This document shows, in pieces, positions 24,443 to 33,778 of a stretch of 64,000 nt of DNA. The notes beneath the pieces are model-generated. The model was not told the origin of the DNA, ran no database searches, and worked only from the letters and a program-made list of their open reading frames with translations. Source of the stretch: Pseudoduganella namucuonensis (GTDB lineage Bacteria; Pseudomonadota; Gammaproteobacteria; Burkholderiales; Burkholderiaceae_D); assembly GCF_900116645.1 (NCBI RefSeq), contig NZ_FPBO01000013.1:1-64000 (forward strand). Direction: 5' to 3'. Each line of letters opens with the position of its first letter. Position 1 is the first letter of the stretch. The position numbers and the translations under genes were made by a program.

Positions 24443-25477
24443 CTACGGCGCGTCCCGGGCCAGCAACTGGTCGCGCAGCCAGCGGGCGGTGTCGTGCGCC
24501 CGGGCGGCCAGCGCCGCGTAGGACGCGTGCCCCGCCGGCGTCGCGGCGGCCGGCTGTTCGGGCGATGATTCGCCCGCCTGTTCCGCCAGCTGTTCGGCCA
24601 GCCTGGCTTTTTCCTGCAGCGCCCGCACGGCGGCCCACAGCGCCTCCTCGATCACCAAGTCCTGCTGCGCCAGCAGCGTGTGCGCCGCGTAGCTGTGGCC
24701 GGTATGGCAGCGGAAATGCGGCGGCGCGCCGGACAGCCGCCACAGCGCGCCGCCGCAGTCCGGGCAAGTGTAGGTCGAAGGCGACCCCAGTTTTTTCAGA
24801 TCTTTCATATCGCCCTTGCCCCTGGCAAAGCCATTCTCGATGCGGACCCATTCCGGCGCGGCGGCCCGGGGCGCGGCCGGGGCGGGCTTGAAGGCGCCCG
24901 CCAGGCCGCACAGCAGCGCTCCGATTTCCCTCAGCGGCGGCGCGTGGTCCACCGCCACATGGCGCAGCGCGCTGGCCGGCATTTCCGGCACGGCGGCGTC
25001 GGCCGGGTCCTGCACCACGGCCACCCCGCCGCAGGCCTTGATGGCCCGCAGGCCCAGCGTGCCGTCGTCCAGGTAGCCGGTCAGCACCACGCCCACGGTG
25101 CGAGGCCCGCAGGCCTCGGCCGCCGAGCGGAACAGCGGATCGATGGCGGGGCGGGTATGGTTCTCCTTGGGGCCGCGCGACAGCCGCACCCGGCCCTGGC
25201 CGCCGTCCATGGCCACCAGCAGGTGCCGGTCCGGCGGCGCCACCAGCACCGTGGCGGGAGTCAGCGGCTCGCCGTCGCGCGCGTGGCGCACCGGCAGCGC
25301 GCAGCGCCGGGCCAGCAGCTCGGGCAGCATGCTGCGGTTGGCGCCCACGTGCATGACGATCAGGACGGTGGCCGGCAGCCCGGCGGGGAAGGCCGCCACC
25401 AGTTCGGTCAGCGCCTCCAGCCCGCCGGCCGAGGCGCCGATCACGATCAACCCCGGCGGGGCGGCGTCATCGCGCAT
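24443..25477 (-). CDS. Stand-alone CheB-type methylesterase with C-terminal zinc-ribbon-like tail
   Basis: 344 residues with no receiver domain. The CheB catalytic triad is visible: Ser in VIGASAGGLEAL, His in LIVMHVGANR, Asp in LTGYLDDGTLG. After a short linker, the tail has CPDCGG, then CHTGH, likely to bind zinc, and an Ala/Glu-rich helix. The ATG is 11 bases inside the end of the upstream CheB-CheR hybrid kinase gene, so the two are coupled. It may demethylate or deamidate a protein partner in a non-chemotaxis pathway; the target is unknown. Confidence 0.85.
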   Translation of the reverse strand: MRDDAAPPGLIVIGASAGGLEALTELVAAFPAGLPATVLIVMHVGANRSMLPELLARRCALPVRHARDGEPLTPATVLVAPPDRHLLVAMDGGQGRVRLSRGPKENHTRPAIDPLFRSAAEACGPRTVGVVLTGYLDDGTLGLRAIKACGGVAVVQDPADAAVPEMPASALRHVAVDHAPPLREIGALLCGLAGAFKPAPAAPRAAAPEWVRIENGFARGKGDMKDLKKLGSPSTYTCPDCGGALWRLSGAPPHFRCHTGHSYAAHTLLAQQDLVIEEALWAAVRALQEKARLAEQLAEQAGESSPEQPAAATPAGHASYAALAARAHDTARWLRDQLLARDAP

Positions 25478-28400
25478 CCGGCTGGCCCTCGCGACTGTCC
25501 AGCAGCCGCCTGGCGTAGGCCACCAACGTGTCGACGTCGATCGGCTTGCCCAGATGGCCGCTGAAGCCGGCCTCCAGCGCCCGCTCCACGTCCCCCGCCC
25601 GTCCCAGGCCGGTGATGGCGATGGCCGGCACGTCGCCGTAGCCGTTGCGCTTGCGCACTTCGCGGATGAAGCTGTAGCCGTCCATCCCCGGCATCGCCAG
25701 GTCCGACACGATCAGGTCGTAGCGTTCGGCGACGAGCAGGTCCAGCGCCTCAAGCGCCGACGTGGTGGAGCGGACCTCGGCGCCGACGATTTCCAGCAGC
25801 ATGTGGAAGGTTTCCAGGCCTTCCGGGCTGTCGTCGACCAGCAGCACCTTGACCCCGGTCAGCGCCGGGGCCGGCGCGGCCGCCACCGTGGCCAGCTCGT
25901 GGCGGCGCTGCTCGGCCCGCGGCAGCCAGACCGTGAAGCAGGCCCCCTGGCCGGGACCGGCGGACTCGGCCTCGATGCGCCCGCCGTGCAGCTCGACGAT
26001 CTGGCGCACCAGCGCCAAGCCGATGCCCAGTCCGCGCGCGCCGCGCATGATGCTGGGCGTGCCCTGGCCGAACATCTCGAAAATGGTGGGCAGGTACTCG
26101 GCGGCGATGCCCTGGCCGCTGTCCCGCACCTGCAGCCGCACCCAGCCGTCCTGCGCGCCCAGCCGCAGCGCTATCTCGCCCTCCTGCGGTGTGAACTTGA
26201 TGGCGTTGCTCAGCAAATTCGACACCACTTGCTCCATTCGCACCCGGTCGGCGTAGACGAACAAGGGGCCGCTGTCGTCCTCGCAGACGATGCGCAGCCC
26301 GGCCGCGTTCGGGTCCTCGGTGGCGATCCCGGCGATTCCCTTGACCAGCTCGCACAGGTCCAGGTTGTGCAGGCTGAGCGTCAGCTTGCCGGTGTTGATG
26401 CGCGACATGTCAAGCAGATCGTTGATGATCTTGGCCTGACTGACCGCCGCCGCGCGGATCGCCTGCACCGCCTTGCCGATCAGGGGCGCGGCGCCCACCG
26501 CCGCCGAGCGCAGCAGCAGTTCGGCGTTCATGTGGATCAGGTTCAGCGGGTGCTTGAGCTCGTGCGACATGATGGCCAGGAACTCGTCCTTCTGGGCGCT
26601 GGCCGAGCGCGCCTCGGCGCTGCTGTGCTGCGCCTGCCGCAGCCGCTCGCCCTGGTGCTTTTCCTGTTCCAGGCGGCCGGTCAGGTCGCGCCCGATCTTG
26701 GCGTAGCCGTAGAATTCGCCGTCGCGCAGCGGCGTCATCACGCCGCTGCAATAAAAGCGGCTGCCGTCCTTGCGCAGATGCCAGCGCTCGTCCTCGGCCC
26801 TGCCGTCCTCGCGGGCGCGGCGCTTCTCCTGCTCCGGAATGCCGGCCGAGCGGTCCTCCGGGGTGAAGATCACGCTGTCGGGCTGGCCCAGGATTTCCTC
26901 CTCGGTGTGGCCGAACAGGCGCTCGGCGCCGCTGTTGAAGCTGGTGATCAGGCCGTCGCGGTCCATGGTGATGATGGCGTAGTCGCGGGTGCTGTCGGCC
27001 ACCAGGCGCATGCGCTCCTCGCTGGCGCGCACCTTGTCCTCGGCCTGGCGGCGGCCGGTGATGTCGATGAAGGTCAGCACCGCGCCGTCGATGCGGTCGT
27101 GCGCGGTGCGGTAGGGCAGCAGGCGCGCGATGTACCAGCGGCCCTCGCCGCTGGCGACCTCGCGCTCCACCGACTGCAGCGATTCGAACGCGGTGGTGGC
27201 GTCGCGCGCCAGCTCGGGGTAGTCCAGCTTGTGCGTGATGTCGTGCAGCGGCCGCCCGACGTCGCCCGGGATCAGGTTGAACAGCTTGCTGGCCTGCGGC
27301 GTGTAGCGCTTGATGCGCATGCCGCGGTCGACGAAGATGGTGGCCAGGTCGGTGGAGGCGATCAGGTTCTGCAGGTCGTCGTTGACCTTGCCGGTCTCCT
27401 CGACCTTGCTCTTCAGTTCGTAGTTGACGGTGGTCAGTTCCTCGTTGACCGACTGCAACTCCTCCTTGCTGGTCTCGAGCTCCTCGGTGGCCGAGCGCAG
27501 CTCCTCGTTGATGGCTTGCAGTTCCTCGTTGGACGCTTTCAACTCCTCGTTCGAGGTCTCCGAATGCTCCACGGTTTCCTGCAGCTGGGCGCGGGTGCGC
27601 TGCAGTTCCTCCTCCAGGCCGGACAGCATGGCCTCCTGGCCCACGCCGCGGCTGTCCGGCGCCTGCTCCTCGGTGGTCTGCTCGGCCTTGTGGAACAGCA
27701 CCAGCACGAAGTCGGCGCCGATGCCGGCGTCGAAGAACGGCCGCGCCGTCATGTTGACGAAAAACACGCGCTGCCCGCGTTCCAGCCGCAGGCGGCGCGT
27801 TTCGACGCTCTTGCCGCTCTGCGTCGCGTGGTACAGCGCGGTGCGCAGCTCCAGCCGCAGCTCGGGCTCGACCAGGTCGACCAGGTGGCGCGACGGCTCG
27901 CCGGCCACGTGGCGCAGGAACTGCCCGGTGCCTTCGGACAAGTGCACGATGTTGGCGTGCTGGTCCACCAGCACGCTGGGCGGCGCGTACTCGGCCAGTA
28001 CCCGCTGGTGCACGCCGGCGTACGAGCGCTTGCCCTTGTCCTGCTGCGCCGGCGGCGCGACCGGTATGGCTGCCACCGGCGCCATCGCCATCGGGATGGC
28101 GGCGCGCGCGAAATGCGGGGCCGGCTTGGCGCGGTAGATGCGGTGCTTCTTGTCGACCGGGATGAAATAGTCGGCCACCGTGTCGGCTGATTCGGAACTG
28201 CCCAGCAACAGGAAACCGTCGCTCTTGAGCGCGAAATGGAACATTTCCAGCACCTGGGCGTGGGTGTCGCGGTTCAGGTAGATCAGCAGGTTGCGGCAGC
28301 TGATCATGTCCAGCCGCGAGAAGGGCGGGTCGCGCAGCAGGTTCTGGTTGGCGAACAGGATCTTGTCGCGCACCGCCTTGTTGATGCGGTAGCGGCCCTC

Positions 28401-29606
28401 GTCCCTGGCGAAGTGTTCGGACAGGCGCGGCGCCGACACGTCGTCGGCGATGCTGGCCGAATACACGCCGGCGCGGGCCACGGCGATGGCGCGCTCGTCG
28501 ATGTCGGAGCCGAACACCTGGAAATCGGCCGGGTTCTCCAGCGCGGCGGCGCGCTCGGCCAGCAGCATGGCCAGCGTGTAGGCTTCCTCGCCGGTGGAGC
28601 AGGCCACGCTCCAGACGCGGATCTGGTCGCCCTCGGCGCGGTTGCGGAACAGCTGGGGAATGACGTCGCGCTCGACGGCCTCGAAGACTTCGCGGTCGCG
28701 GAAGAACTGCGTCACGCCGATCAGCATGTCCTTGAGCAGCGCGTGGGCCTCGCCGCGGTCGTCGCGCAGCAGGTCGCGGTAGGCGCTCAGTTCCTTGAGC
28801 TCGCGCACCTGCAGGCGCCGCTCGATGCGGCGCAGCACGGTGGCCCGCTTGTACTTGGAAAAGTCATGGCCGGTGCGCACGCGCAGCAGGTTGACGATGT
28901 CGCGCAGCGCCTCCTCGGCCGCCGCCCGCTGGTCCGGCTCGGCCGGCTCGGCCAGTTCGTCGCCGCCCACGTCGTGCAGGCGGATCTGGCGCGCGTTGGC
29001 CCACAGGCCGAGCAGCTTGGCCGGGATCGCGCGCACCGGCAGCACGAAATCGCTCAGGCCGGTATCGATGGCCGCCTTCGGCATGCCGGCGTGCTCGGCC
29101 TCCTCCGGGTCCTGCACCAGGATCACGCCGCCCTGGTCCTTCACCATCGCCAGGCCGTCGGCGCCGTCGCTGCCGGTGCCGGACAGGATCACGCCGAAGG
29201 CGCGCTCCTTGTGCGCCAGCGCCATGGTGCGCAGGAAACGGTCGATCGCCACCGGCCGGCCGCTCTCGCGCGGCCGCTCGCGCACCCCCAGGTAGCCGTC
29301 GTTCATTTCCAGCTGCAGCGCGGGCGAGATCACGTACACGGTGTTGACCTCCACCGGCAGCGCCCTGGTCACTTCGCGCACCGGCATCTTGCTGCTGCGC
29401 TGCAGGATGGCCTGGGCGTTGCTTTCGTGGGTGGGCGACAAATGCATCACCACCACGAAGGCCATGCCGGGCTCGGCCGGCAACTGCTCGAAAAACGCCA
29501 TCAGCGCCTGCAGGCCGCCGGCGGAGGCGCCGATGCCCACCACCGGGAACGTCTGGCTGCCGGGCATGACGGCGGGCTGGCTGGTGTCGCGCTGCTGAGA
29601 GTTCAT
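25467..29606 (-). CDS. CheB-CheR-PAS-histidine kinase-receiver fusion protein
   Basis: 1379 residues. In order: CheB methylesterase (about 20-205; GIGASAGGLQAL, VMHLSPTHES, LSGTGSDGADG), CheR methyltransferase (about 230-490; CSTGEEAYTLAML and DMISCRNLLIYL), PAS, a long Glu-rich coiled coil (about 655-750), two more PAS domains, HisKA with H1015 (MSHELKHPLN), HATPase (GLGIGLALVRQIVELHGG) and a receiver with D1302 (IVSDLAMPGMDG). No membrane helix, so cytoplasmic. Such fusions couple methylation chemistry to a phosphorelay. The stop overlaps the next CheB gene by 11 bases. Confidence 0.92.
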   Translation of the reverse strand: MNSQQRDTSQPAVMPGSQTFPVVGIGASAGGLQALMAFFEQLPAEPGMAFVVVMHLSPTHESNAQAILQRSSKMPVREVTRALPVEVNTVYVISPALQLEMNDGYLGVRERPRESGRPVAIDRFLRTMALAHKERAFGVILSGTGSDGADGLAMVKDQGGVILVQDPEEAEHAGMPKAAIDTGLSDFVLPVRAIPAKLLGLWANARQIRLHDVGGDELAEPAEPDQRAAAEEALRDIVNLLRVRTGHDFSKYKRATVLRRIERRLQVRELKELSAYRDLLRDDRGEAHALLKDMLIGVTQFFRDREVFEAVERDVIPQLFRNRAEGDQIRVWSVACSTGEEAYTLAMLLAERAAALENPADFQVFGSDIDERAIAVARAGVYSASIADDVSAPRLSEHFARDEGRYRINKAVRDKILFANQNLLRDPPFSRLDMISCRNLLIYLNRDTHAQVLEMFHFALKSDGFLLLGSSESADTVADYFIPVDKKHRIYRAKPAPHFARAAIPMAMAPVAAIPVAPPAQQDKGKRSYAGVHQRVLAEYAPPSVLVDQHANIVHLSEGTGQFLRHVAGEPSRHLVDLVEPELRLELRTALYHATQSGKSVETRRLRLERGQRVFFVNMTARPFFDAGIGADFVLVLFHKAEQTTEEQAPDSRGVGQEAMLSGLEEELQRTRAQLQETVEHSETSNEELKASNEELQAINEELRSATEELETSKEELQSVNEELTTVNYELKSKVEETGKVNDDLQNLIASTDLATIFVDRGMRIKRYTPQASKLFNLIPGDVGRPLHDITHKLDYPELARDATTAFESLQSVEREVASGEGRWYIARLLPYRTAHDRIDGAVLTFIDITGRRQAEDKVRASEERMRLVADSTRDYAIITMDRDGLITSFNSGAERLFGHTEEEILGQPDSVIFTPEDRSAGIPEQEKRRAREDGRAEDERWHLRKDGSRFYCSGVMTPLRDGEFYGYAKIGRDLTGRLEQEKHQGERLRQAQHSSAEARSASAQKDEFLAIMSHELKHPLNLIHMNAELLLRSAAVGAAPLIGKAVQAIRAAAVSQAKIINDLLDMSRINTGKLTLSLHNLDLCELVKGIAGIATEDPNAAGLRIVCEDDSGPLFVYADRVRMEQVVSNLLSNAIKFTPQEGEIALRLGAQDGWVRLQVRDSGQGIAAEYLPTIFEMFGQGTPSIMRGARGLGIGLALVRQIVELHGGRIEAESAGPGQGACFTVWLPRAEQRRHELATVAAAPAPALTGVKVLLVDDSPEGLETFHMLLEIVGAEVRSTTSALEALDLLVAERYDLIVSDLAMPGMDGYSFIREVRKRNGYGDVPAIAITGLGRAGDVERALEAGFSGHLGKPIDVDTLVAYARRLLDSREGQPDAR

Positions 29607-29649
29607 GGCGGATCAAGGCAATGGTGGATTGTTAATTTTACGCCACCAA

Positions 29650-30165
29650 TCAGCTTGCCGCCCGTGCAATCGTACCGTGCTCGGACTTTCCTCCCGAACC
29701 CGGGAACAGCAGTTTGCGCATGGTGGCGTTGGCCAGCACGGCGCCGCGCACCTCGACCCGGTTGCGCGTCTCGACCTTGAAGCCGTGGCGCGCGAAGAAG
29801 GGTTCGGCGGTCAGGCTGACGTCGGAATGCAATGCAAGAATCCGGCGTTCCGTCGCCAGCTGTATCACATGACGCAGCAGCGCGCCGCCCACGCCGCGCC
29901 GCGCATGGGACGCGGCCACGAAGAACATGTCGATATAGCCGGACGGCTGCAGGTCGGTGAAGGCGGCCGGTTCGCCGTCCACCTCGGCCACCAGGGTCTG
30001 GTTGGCGCGCATGCGCTGGGCCCACAGCGCGGCGTCGTACTCGGGCGGCGCCCACGCGTGCAACTGCTCGGCGCTGTAGTCGCGCCGCGCCAGGCCATGC
30101 ACGGCCGAGTGGAAGATCGCGCGCAGTCGCGCTTCCTCGCCGGGGAGATAGGGACGGATCCGCAT
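29650..30165 (-). CDS. GNAT-family N-acetyltransferase
   Basis: 171 residues. It has the GNAT acetyl-CoA site (SHARRGVGGALLRHV) preceded by the YIDMFFVAA strand, and a C-terminal EPFFARHGFKVETRNRVEVRG block as in the YafP-like acetyltransferases. Substrate unknown. It is monocistronic as far as can be seen; the next gene downstream begins a new unit 44 bases away. Confidence 0.85.
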   Translation of the reverse strand: MRIRPYLPGEEARLRAIFHSAVHGLARRDYSAEQLHAWAPPEYDAALWAQRMRANQTLVAEVDGEPAAFTDLQPSGYIDMFFVAASHARRGVGGALLRHVIQLATERRILALHSDVSLTAEPFFARHGFKVETRNRVEVRGAVLANATMRKLLFPGSGGKSEHGTIARAAS

Positions 30166-30366
30166 CCCCCCATCTTACCCGCGCGCCGCCCGCTTGTCAG
30201 CGGCCCCGCCGTCGCAGTCCGTCCGCGCGGCGCGCATTCTGTGCCACCGAATTGACCGTTTGTCGCGCGTCGGGCGCGGCCCGCCGGCCGCTTTGCTATC
30301 TTGATCCCGTCCCCGCGCATTGCACGACGCCGGGACCACCAGGCCCAACCCCTCAGGAGACGCATC

Positions 30367-30786
30367 ATGAACCCAGCCCGCATCGCCGCGCATTTCGCTT
30401 TGACCGCCACCGTCGCACTCGCCGCCCTGTCCACCGCCCACGCCGCGCCGCAAGTGGTCGGCGACGACGCCGACAGCGTGCAGATCAAAGCCAAGAGCGG
30501 CTACAAGGTGGCGCCGAACGAATTCGACGACTACGCCTATTCCTACCGGCTCGACGATGGTCGCGTCATCAAGTTCAGCCAGCGCGTGACCACCTTCCAC
30601 GCCCAGCTCAAGGGCGAACCCAAAACGCAGATCTTCGAGCGCGCGCCCGGCGTGTTCGTGACGGCGCGCGGCACGCGCATCGAATTCCGCGACGCCGGCG
30701 AAACGGTGGCGATCACCAACCTGGAGCGCCTGCCGATGGCGGTGGCGATGCCGGCCACGGGCAAGGTCGACCTGGCGGCGCGCTGA
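30367..30786 (+). CDS. Small secreted protein, first of three tandem paralogs
   Basis: 139 residues; the ATG at 30367 opens a signal peptide (ALTATVALAALSTAHA, cleavage before APQ) and is preceded by AGGAGA. The mature domain of about 110 residues has the pattern shared by all three neighbours: Y-x-[LV]-AP-x-EFDDYAYSYRLDDGRVIKF, QRVTTFHAQL, GEP, then AP-G-x-F-V-T, RIEFRDAGETVAI and NLERLPM. It looks like a small beta-rich periplasmic or secreted protein. I do not recognise a named family, and no catalytic motif is visible. Confidence 0.8.
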   Translation: MNPARIAAHFALTATVALAALSTAHAAPQVVGDDADSVQIKAKSGYKVAPNEFDDYAYSYRLDDGRVIKFSQRVTTFHAQLKGEPKTQIFERAPGVFVTARGTRIEFRDAGETVAITNLERLPMAVAMPATGKVDLAAR

Positions 30787-30909
30787 AGCGTCCACAGGGT
30801 CCATAGGCTATGGCTTTTGCCCTGGACATAGAAATATTTCAGCCGCGCCGGCTCTTACACCTTGGCGCGCGGCTGCTAGTATGGAGTAGTCGCATTCGGA
30901 GATGAAATC

Positions 30910-31317
30910 ATGGGAGTTATCGCCAGCGGCGGATGCGCCGCGGCCATGCTGGCCGTGGCGTGCGCGGCCCAGGCGCAGCCTTCGGCGCCGCCGGAGAGCA
31001 TACAAATCAAGGCAAGTGGTGCCGCGGCATACCGGCTCGCTCCGCGCGAGTTTGAACAGTTCGCCCGCGCCTACCTGCTGGACAATGGCATCGTCATCCA
31101 TCTGTATCAACGACGCCAGCGGTTTTACACCCAGTTGTACAACGAAGCACCGGTGGAACTCTACGCGCAGGCGCCCGGCAAGTTCAGCACGGCGAACGGC
31201 GCGAGACTGGAATTCACGGACGACGGCGACACCATCGCCATCACCCGGCTGGATCGGATGCCCTACTCGGGATTGACGCCGATCGTACCCGACCGCGTTT
31301 ACATGGCGAGCCGTTAA
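30910..31317 (+). CDS. Small secreted protein, second of three tandem paralogs
   Basis: 135 residues from the ATG at 30910, with GGAGA 8 bases upstream; a nearer-looking ATG at 30902 is in another frame. Signal peptide to AAQA. The mature part follows the same pattern as its neighbours (YRLAPREFEQFARAYLLDNG, QRRQRFYTQLYNEAPVEL, APGKFSTANGARLEFTDDGDTIAI) but is the most divergent: the IKF-QRV block is changed to VIHLYQRR and GEP is lost. Function unknown. Confidence 0.78.
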   Translation: MGVIASGGCAAAMLAVACAAQAQPSAPPESIQIKASGAAAYRLAPREFEQFARAYLLDNGIVIHLYQRRQRFYTQLYNEAPVELYAQAPGKFSTANGARLEFTDDGDTIAITRLDRMPYSGLTPIVPDRVYMASR

Positions 31318-31356
31318 GCACGGCCACGCGAAACGCCAGACCAGCATGAATCGCAT

Positions 31357-31380
31357 CGCCGGCCCGCGGGGCCGGCGGTT
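31357..31380 (+). terminator. GC-rich hairpin between second and third paralog
   Basis: Arms CGCCGGCCC (31357-31365) and GGGCCGGCG (31369-31377) with a 3-base loop, followed by GTTT. The T-run is weak, so this is only a possible terminator, but it suggests the paralogs are separate transcripts. Confidence 0.45.
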
Positions 31381-31419
31381 TGCTTGCATCTCTACTTATA
31401 CCAATATCGGGAGCACCAA

Positions 31420-31821
31420 ATGAACACCACCCTACGCACGATCGCCTGCGCGATCGCGTGGACCGGCATGGCTTGCGCCTACGCCGAGCCACAAACGGCC
31501 ACCGGCACCGAGACCGTCCAGGTCCAGGTCCCCGCCAGCTACAGGCTGGCGCCGGGCGAGTTCGACGAATACGCCTACACCTACCAGTTGGACAACGGCA
31601 AGCGCATCAAATTCACGCAGCGCGTGCGGACCTATTACACCCAACTGGAGGGGGAGCCCAAGGTGCAGTTGCTGGCGGTGGCGCCGGGCCACTTCGTCAC
31701 GCCGTCCGGCGCCCGCATCGCCTTCACCGAGGAGGGCGCCACGGTCGGCATCCGCAACTACGAACGGCTCGCGCTGGGCACGGCGCTGCCGGAGAACACC
31801 CACATGATGGCGGCGCGCTAG
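31420..31821 (+). CDS. Small secreted protein, third of three tandem paralogs
   Basis: 133 residues from the ATG at 31420 (GGGAG ten bases upstream); an in-frame ATG at 31384 would add 12 residues before the signal peptide. Signal peptide to ACAYA. The mature part (YRLAPGEFDEYAYTYQLDNG, IKFTQRVRTYYTQLEGEP, APGHFVTPSGARIAFTEEG, NYERLALG) is closer to the first paralog than to the second. It faces the stop of the FtsH-like gene, 25 bases away. Function unknown. Confidence 0.78.
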   Translation: MNTTLRTIACAIAWTGMACAYAEPQTATGTETVQVQVPASYRLAPGEFDEYAYTYQLDNGKRIKFTQRVRTYYTQLEGEPKVQLLAVAPGHFVTPSGARIAFTEEGATVGIRNYERLALGTALPENTHMMAAR

Positions 31822-31846
31822 GCGCCGCGCGGCGGGCGGTCTGGGT

Positions 31847-33778
31847 TCAGGCCGCCTGCACCAGCGTGGGCGCGGGGCCCAGCGTGCGCACGTCCAGGCG
31901 CTCCTCGAGCAGCTCGAAGATCGCGTCCTTGGACAGCACGTAGCGCTCCAGCAGCACGCCCTTGATCGAGTCCATCGCGTCGCGGTAATCGCCGATCGCG
32001 CCCAGCGTGTAGCTGTACAGCTCGTCGGCCTTGGCCTCCACCTGCACCAGCGTGTGCTCGCCGCCGCCCTCGCGCTTGAACTGGCTGTAGTCCAGCTTGG
32101 AACGCGAATACATCGACAGCTGGTTGACCATGGTGTCCAGCATGCGCGTGGCCTTCTGGATGTCGTTCTGGCTGCCGACGGAGATGCCGCGCGCGCCGTA
32201 GAACAGTTCCTCCGCCGCGACGCCGCCGTACAGCTGGATCACGTCGCGCTCCAATTCCTCCAGCGTGCGCAGCGACAGGTCGTCGCCGGCCGACAGCACA
32301 TAGCCCAGCGCGCCCAGCTTGGACACCGATTCCGTGCTGATCTTCAGCAGGTGCGATTTCTCCTTCACCTCGGCCAGCGGCATGCCGGCCCGCAGGAAGG
32401 GGTCGATCTGCATGAAGAAATGGCCCAGCTCGTGCAGCGCGATGCGCTCGCGCTGGCGCTCCTTCTCGGCCGTGGTGGCGCGGTCGGTCAGGCCGATGGT
32501 GGCGCGCTCGAAGGCGCGGAACAGCATGTCCGTGTTGATGGTCTTGTCTTCCTGGATCGAGATCATGCTGGCGCGCTCGACCACCGTTTCCAGCAGCGCG
32601 GGGCTGAGGTTGGCGGTGATCTCGGCCACCTGGTCCAGGTCCATGTCGTTCCAGTCGACGCAGCCGTCCTGCTTGCGCTTGAGGAAGGAGGCCAGCAGCG
32701 CGTTGCGCTCGCTCTTGTTCGGCAGACGGAAATTGATCTTCACCGAGAAGCGGCGCAGCATGGCCTCGTCCATCTGCGAACTGCTGTCGTCGAAGTTGGA
32801 GGCCACCACCCAGATCACGCCGGCGCCCTCGGAGCTCTTGACGCCGTCCAGCAGGCCCAGCAGGGTGTTGGCGGTGTCGTCCTCCCACTTCTTCTCGCCG
32901 CGGCCGCGCGGCATGAACAAGGCCTGCGCCTCGTCCAGGAAAATGATGCAGTTGCCGCGCGCGCAAGCCTTGCGGTACAGCGCGTTCAGCGCCTTGGAGC
33001 CGCCGCCGATGAAGCCCGATTCCAGCGCCGAGCCGGAGGCCTGGATCAGCGGCACGTTGAGGCGCTTGGCCAGGTAGCCGGCCAGCTTGGTCTTGCCGGT
33101 GCCGGCCGGGCCCGTCAGCATCACGTTGAAGGGCTTGTCGATGTTGTGCGACTTGTACACGTGGCGGTTGCGTATCATGTCCTCCAGGTGCAGCACCTCC
33201 TGCTTGATGTCCTCCATGCCGATCAGGTCGTCCAGGCTGCCCTTCAGCTGGTCCGGCGAGATCACGCTGGCGCTCATGCCCATGCCGGGAATGCCGAACT
33301 TCAGCACGAACAGCAACAGCACCACGACGGCGATGTCGAAGGCGTGGCGCTGCAGCCAGTCCTTGGCGCCGGTCCAGGCGCCGCCGTCGTCCTGAAGCAC
33401 GGCCTTGTGGCTGGCCAGCCACTGGTCCTGCGCGATCGCGTAGGGAATGCCGTTGCGCAGCAGCACTTCGCGTTCCAGGCTCAGGTGCGAGGTGCTGGGC
33501 ACCTTCACCACGTGCAGCGCGGCGGCGTCCTTGAACTTGTAGATGTAGCGCGGCGCCTCCGACAGCGGCTTGGCCACCAGCAGGTATTCCAGCTTGTCGC
33601 GCTGGGTGGCCAGCGCGGTGATCCGGGAAATGTCCTGCGAGCGCAGCACCGGGCTGGCGTCCTGCGCGACCTCGGTGGTCCAGGCCGCCAGGCCGATGGC
33701 GAGCGCCAGCGCCGCCAGCAGGGCGACACGGACCCAGGTGTTTTTGAGGGCGAGCTGAAGTTTGTATAAATTGAACAT
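31847..33778 (-). CDS. FtsH-like AAA+ zinc metalloprotease (membrane-bound, divergent)
   Basis: 643 residues from the ATG at 33778 (MFNLYKLQLALKNTW). Two membrane helices (about 16-33 and 150-170) flank a periplasmic segment, as in FtsH. The AAA module has Walker A GPAGTGKT with K229, Walker B CIIFLDEA and an arginine near MDEAMLRRF. The M41 peptidase part has HELGH with H449. The housekeeping FtsH pore FGVG and SRH wording are not evident, and it lacks the usual ftsJ/folP neighbours, so this is a paralog rather than the canonical copy. Target unknown; membrane protein quality control is the family role. Confidence 0.85.
   Translation of the reverse strand: MFNLYKLQLALKNTWVRVALLAALALAIGLAAWTTEVAQDASPVLRSQDISRITALATQRDKLEYLLVAKPLSEAPRYIYKFKDAAALHVVKVPSTSHLSLEREVLLRNGIPYAIAQDQWLASHKAVLQDDGGAWTGAKDWLQRHAFDIAVVVLLLFVLKFGIPGMGMSASVISPDQLKGSLDDLIGMEDIKQEVLHLEDMIRNRHVYKSHNIDKPFNVMLTGPAGTGKTKLAGYLAKRLNVPLIQASGSALESGFIGGGSKALNALYRKACARGNCIIFLDEAQALFMPRGRGEKKWEDDTANTLLGLLDGVKSSEGAGVIWVVASNFDDSSSQMDEAMLRRFSVKINFRLPNKSERNALLASFLKRKQDGCVDWNDMDLDQVAEITANLSPALLETVVERASMISIQEDKTINTDMLFRAFERATIGLTDRATTAEKERQRERIALHELGHFFMQIDPFLRAGMPLAEVKEKSHLLKISTESVSKLGALGYVLSAGDDLSLRTLEELERDVIQLYGGVAAEELFYGARGISVGSQNDIQKATRMLDTMVNQLSMYSRSKLDYSQFKREGGGEHTLVQVEAKADELYSYTLGAIGDYRDAMDSIKGVLLERYVLSKDAIFELLEERLDVRTLGPAPTLVQAA

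Noticed and set aside
25098..28190. Plus-strand open frame opposite the CheB-CheR fusion
   Set aside because: Composition is that of an antisense shadow; the fusion protein explains the region.
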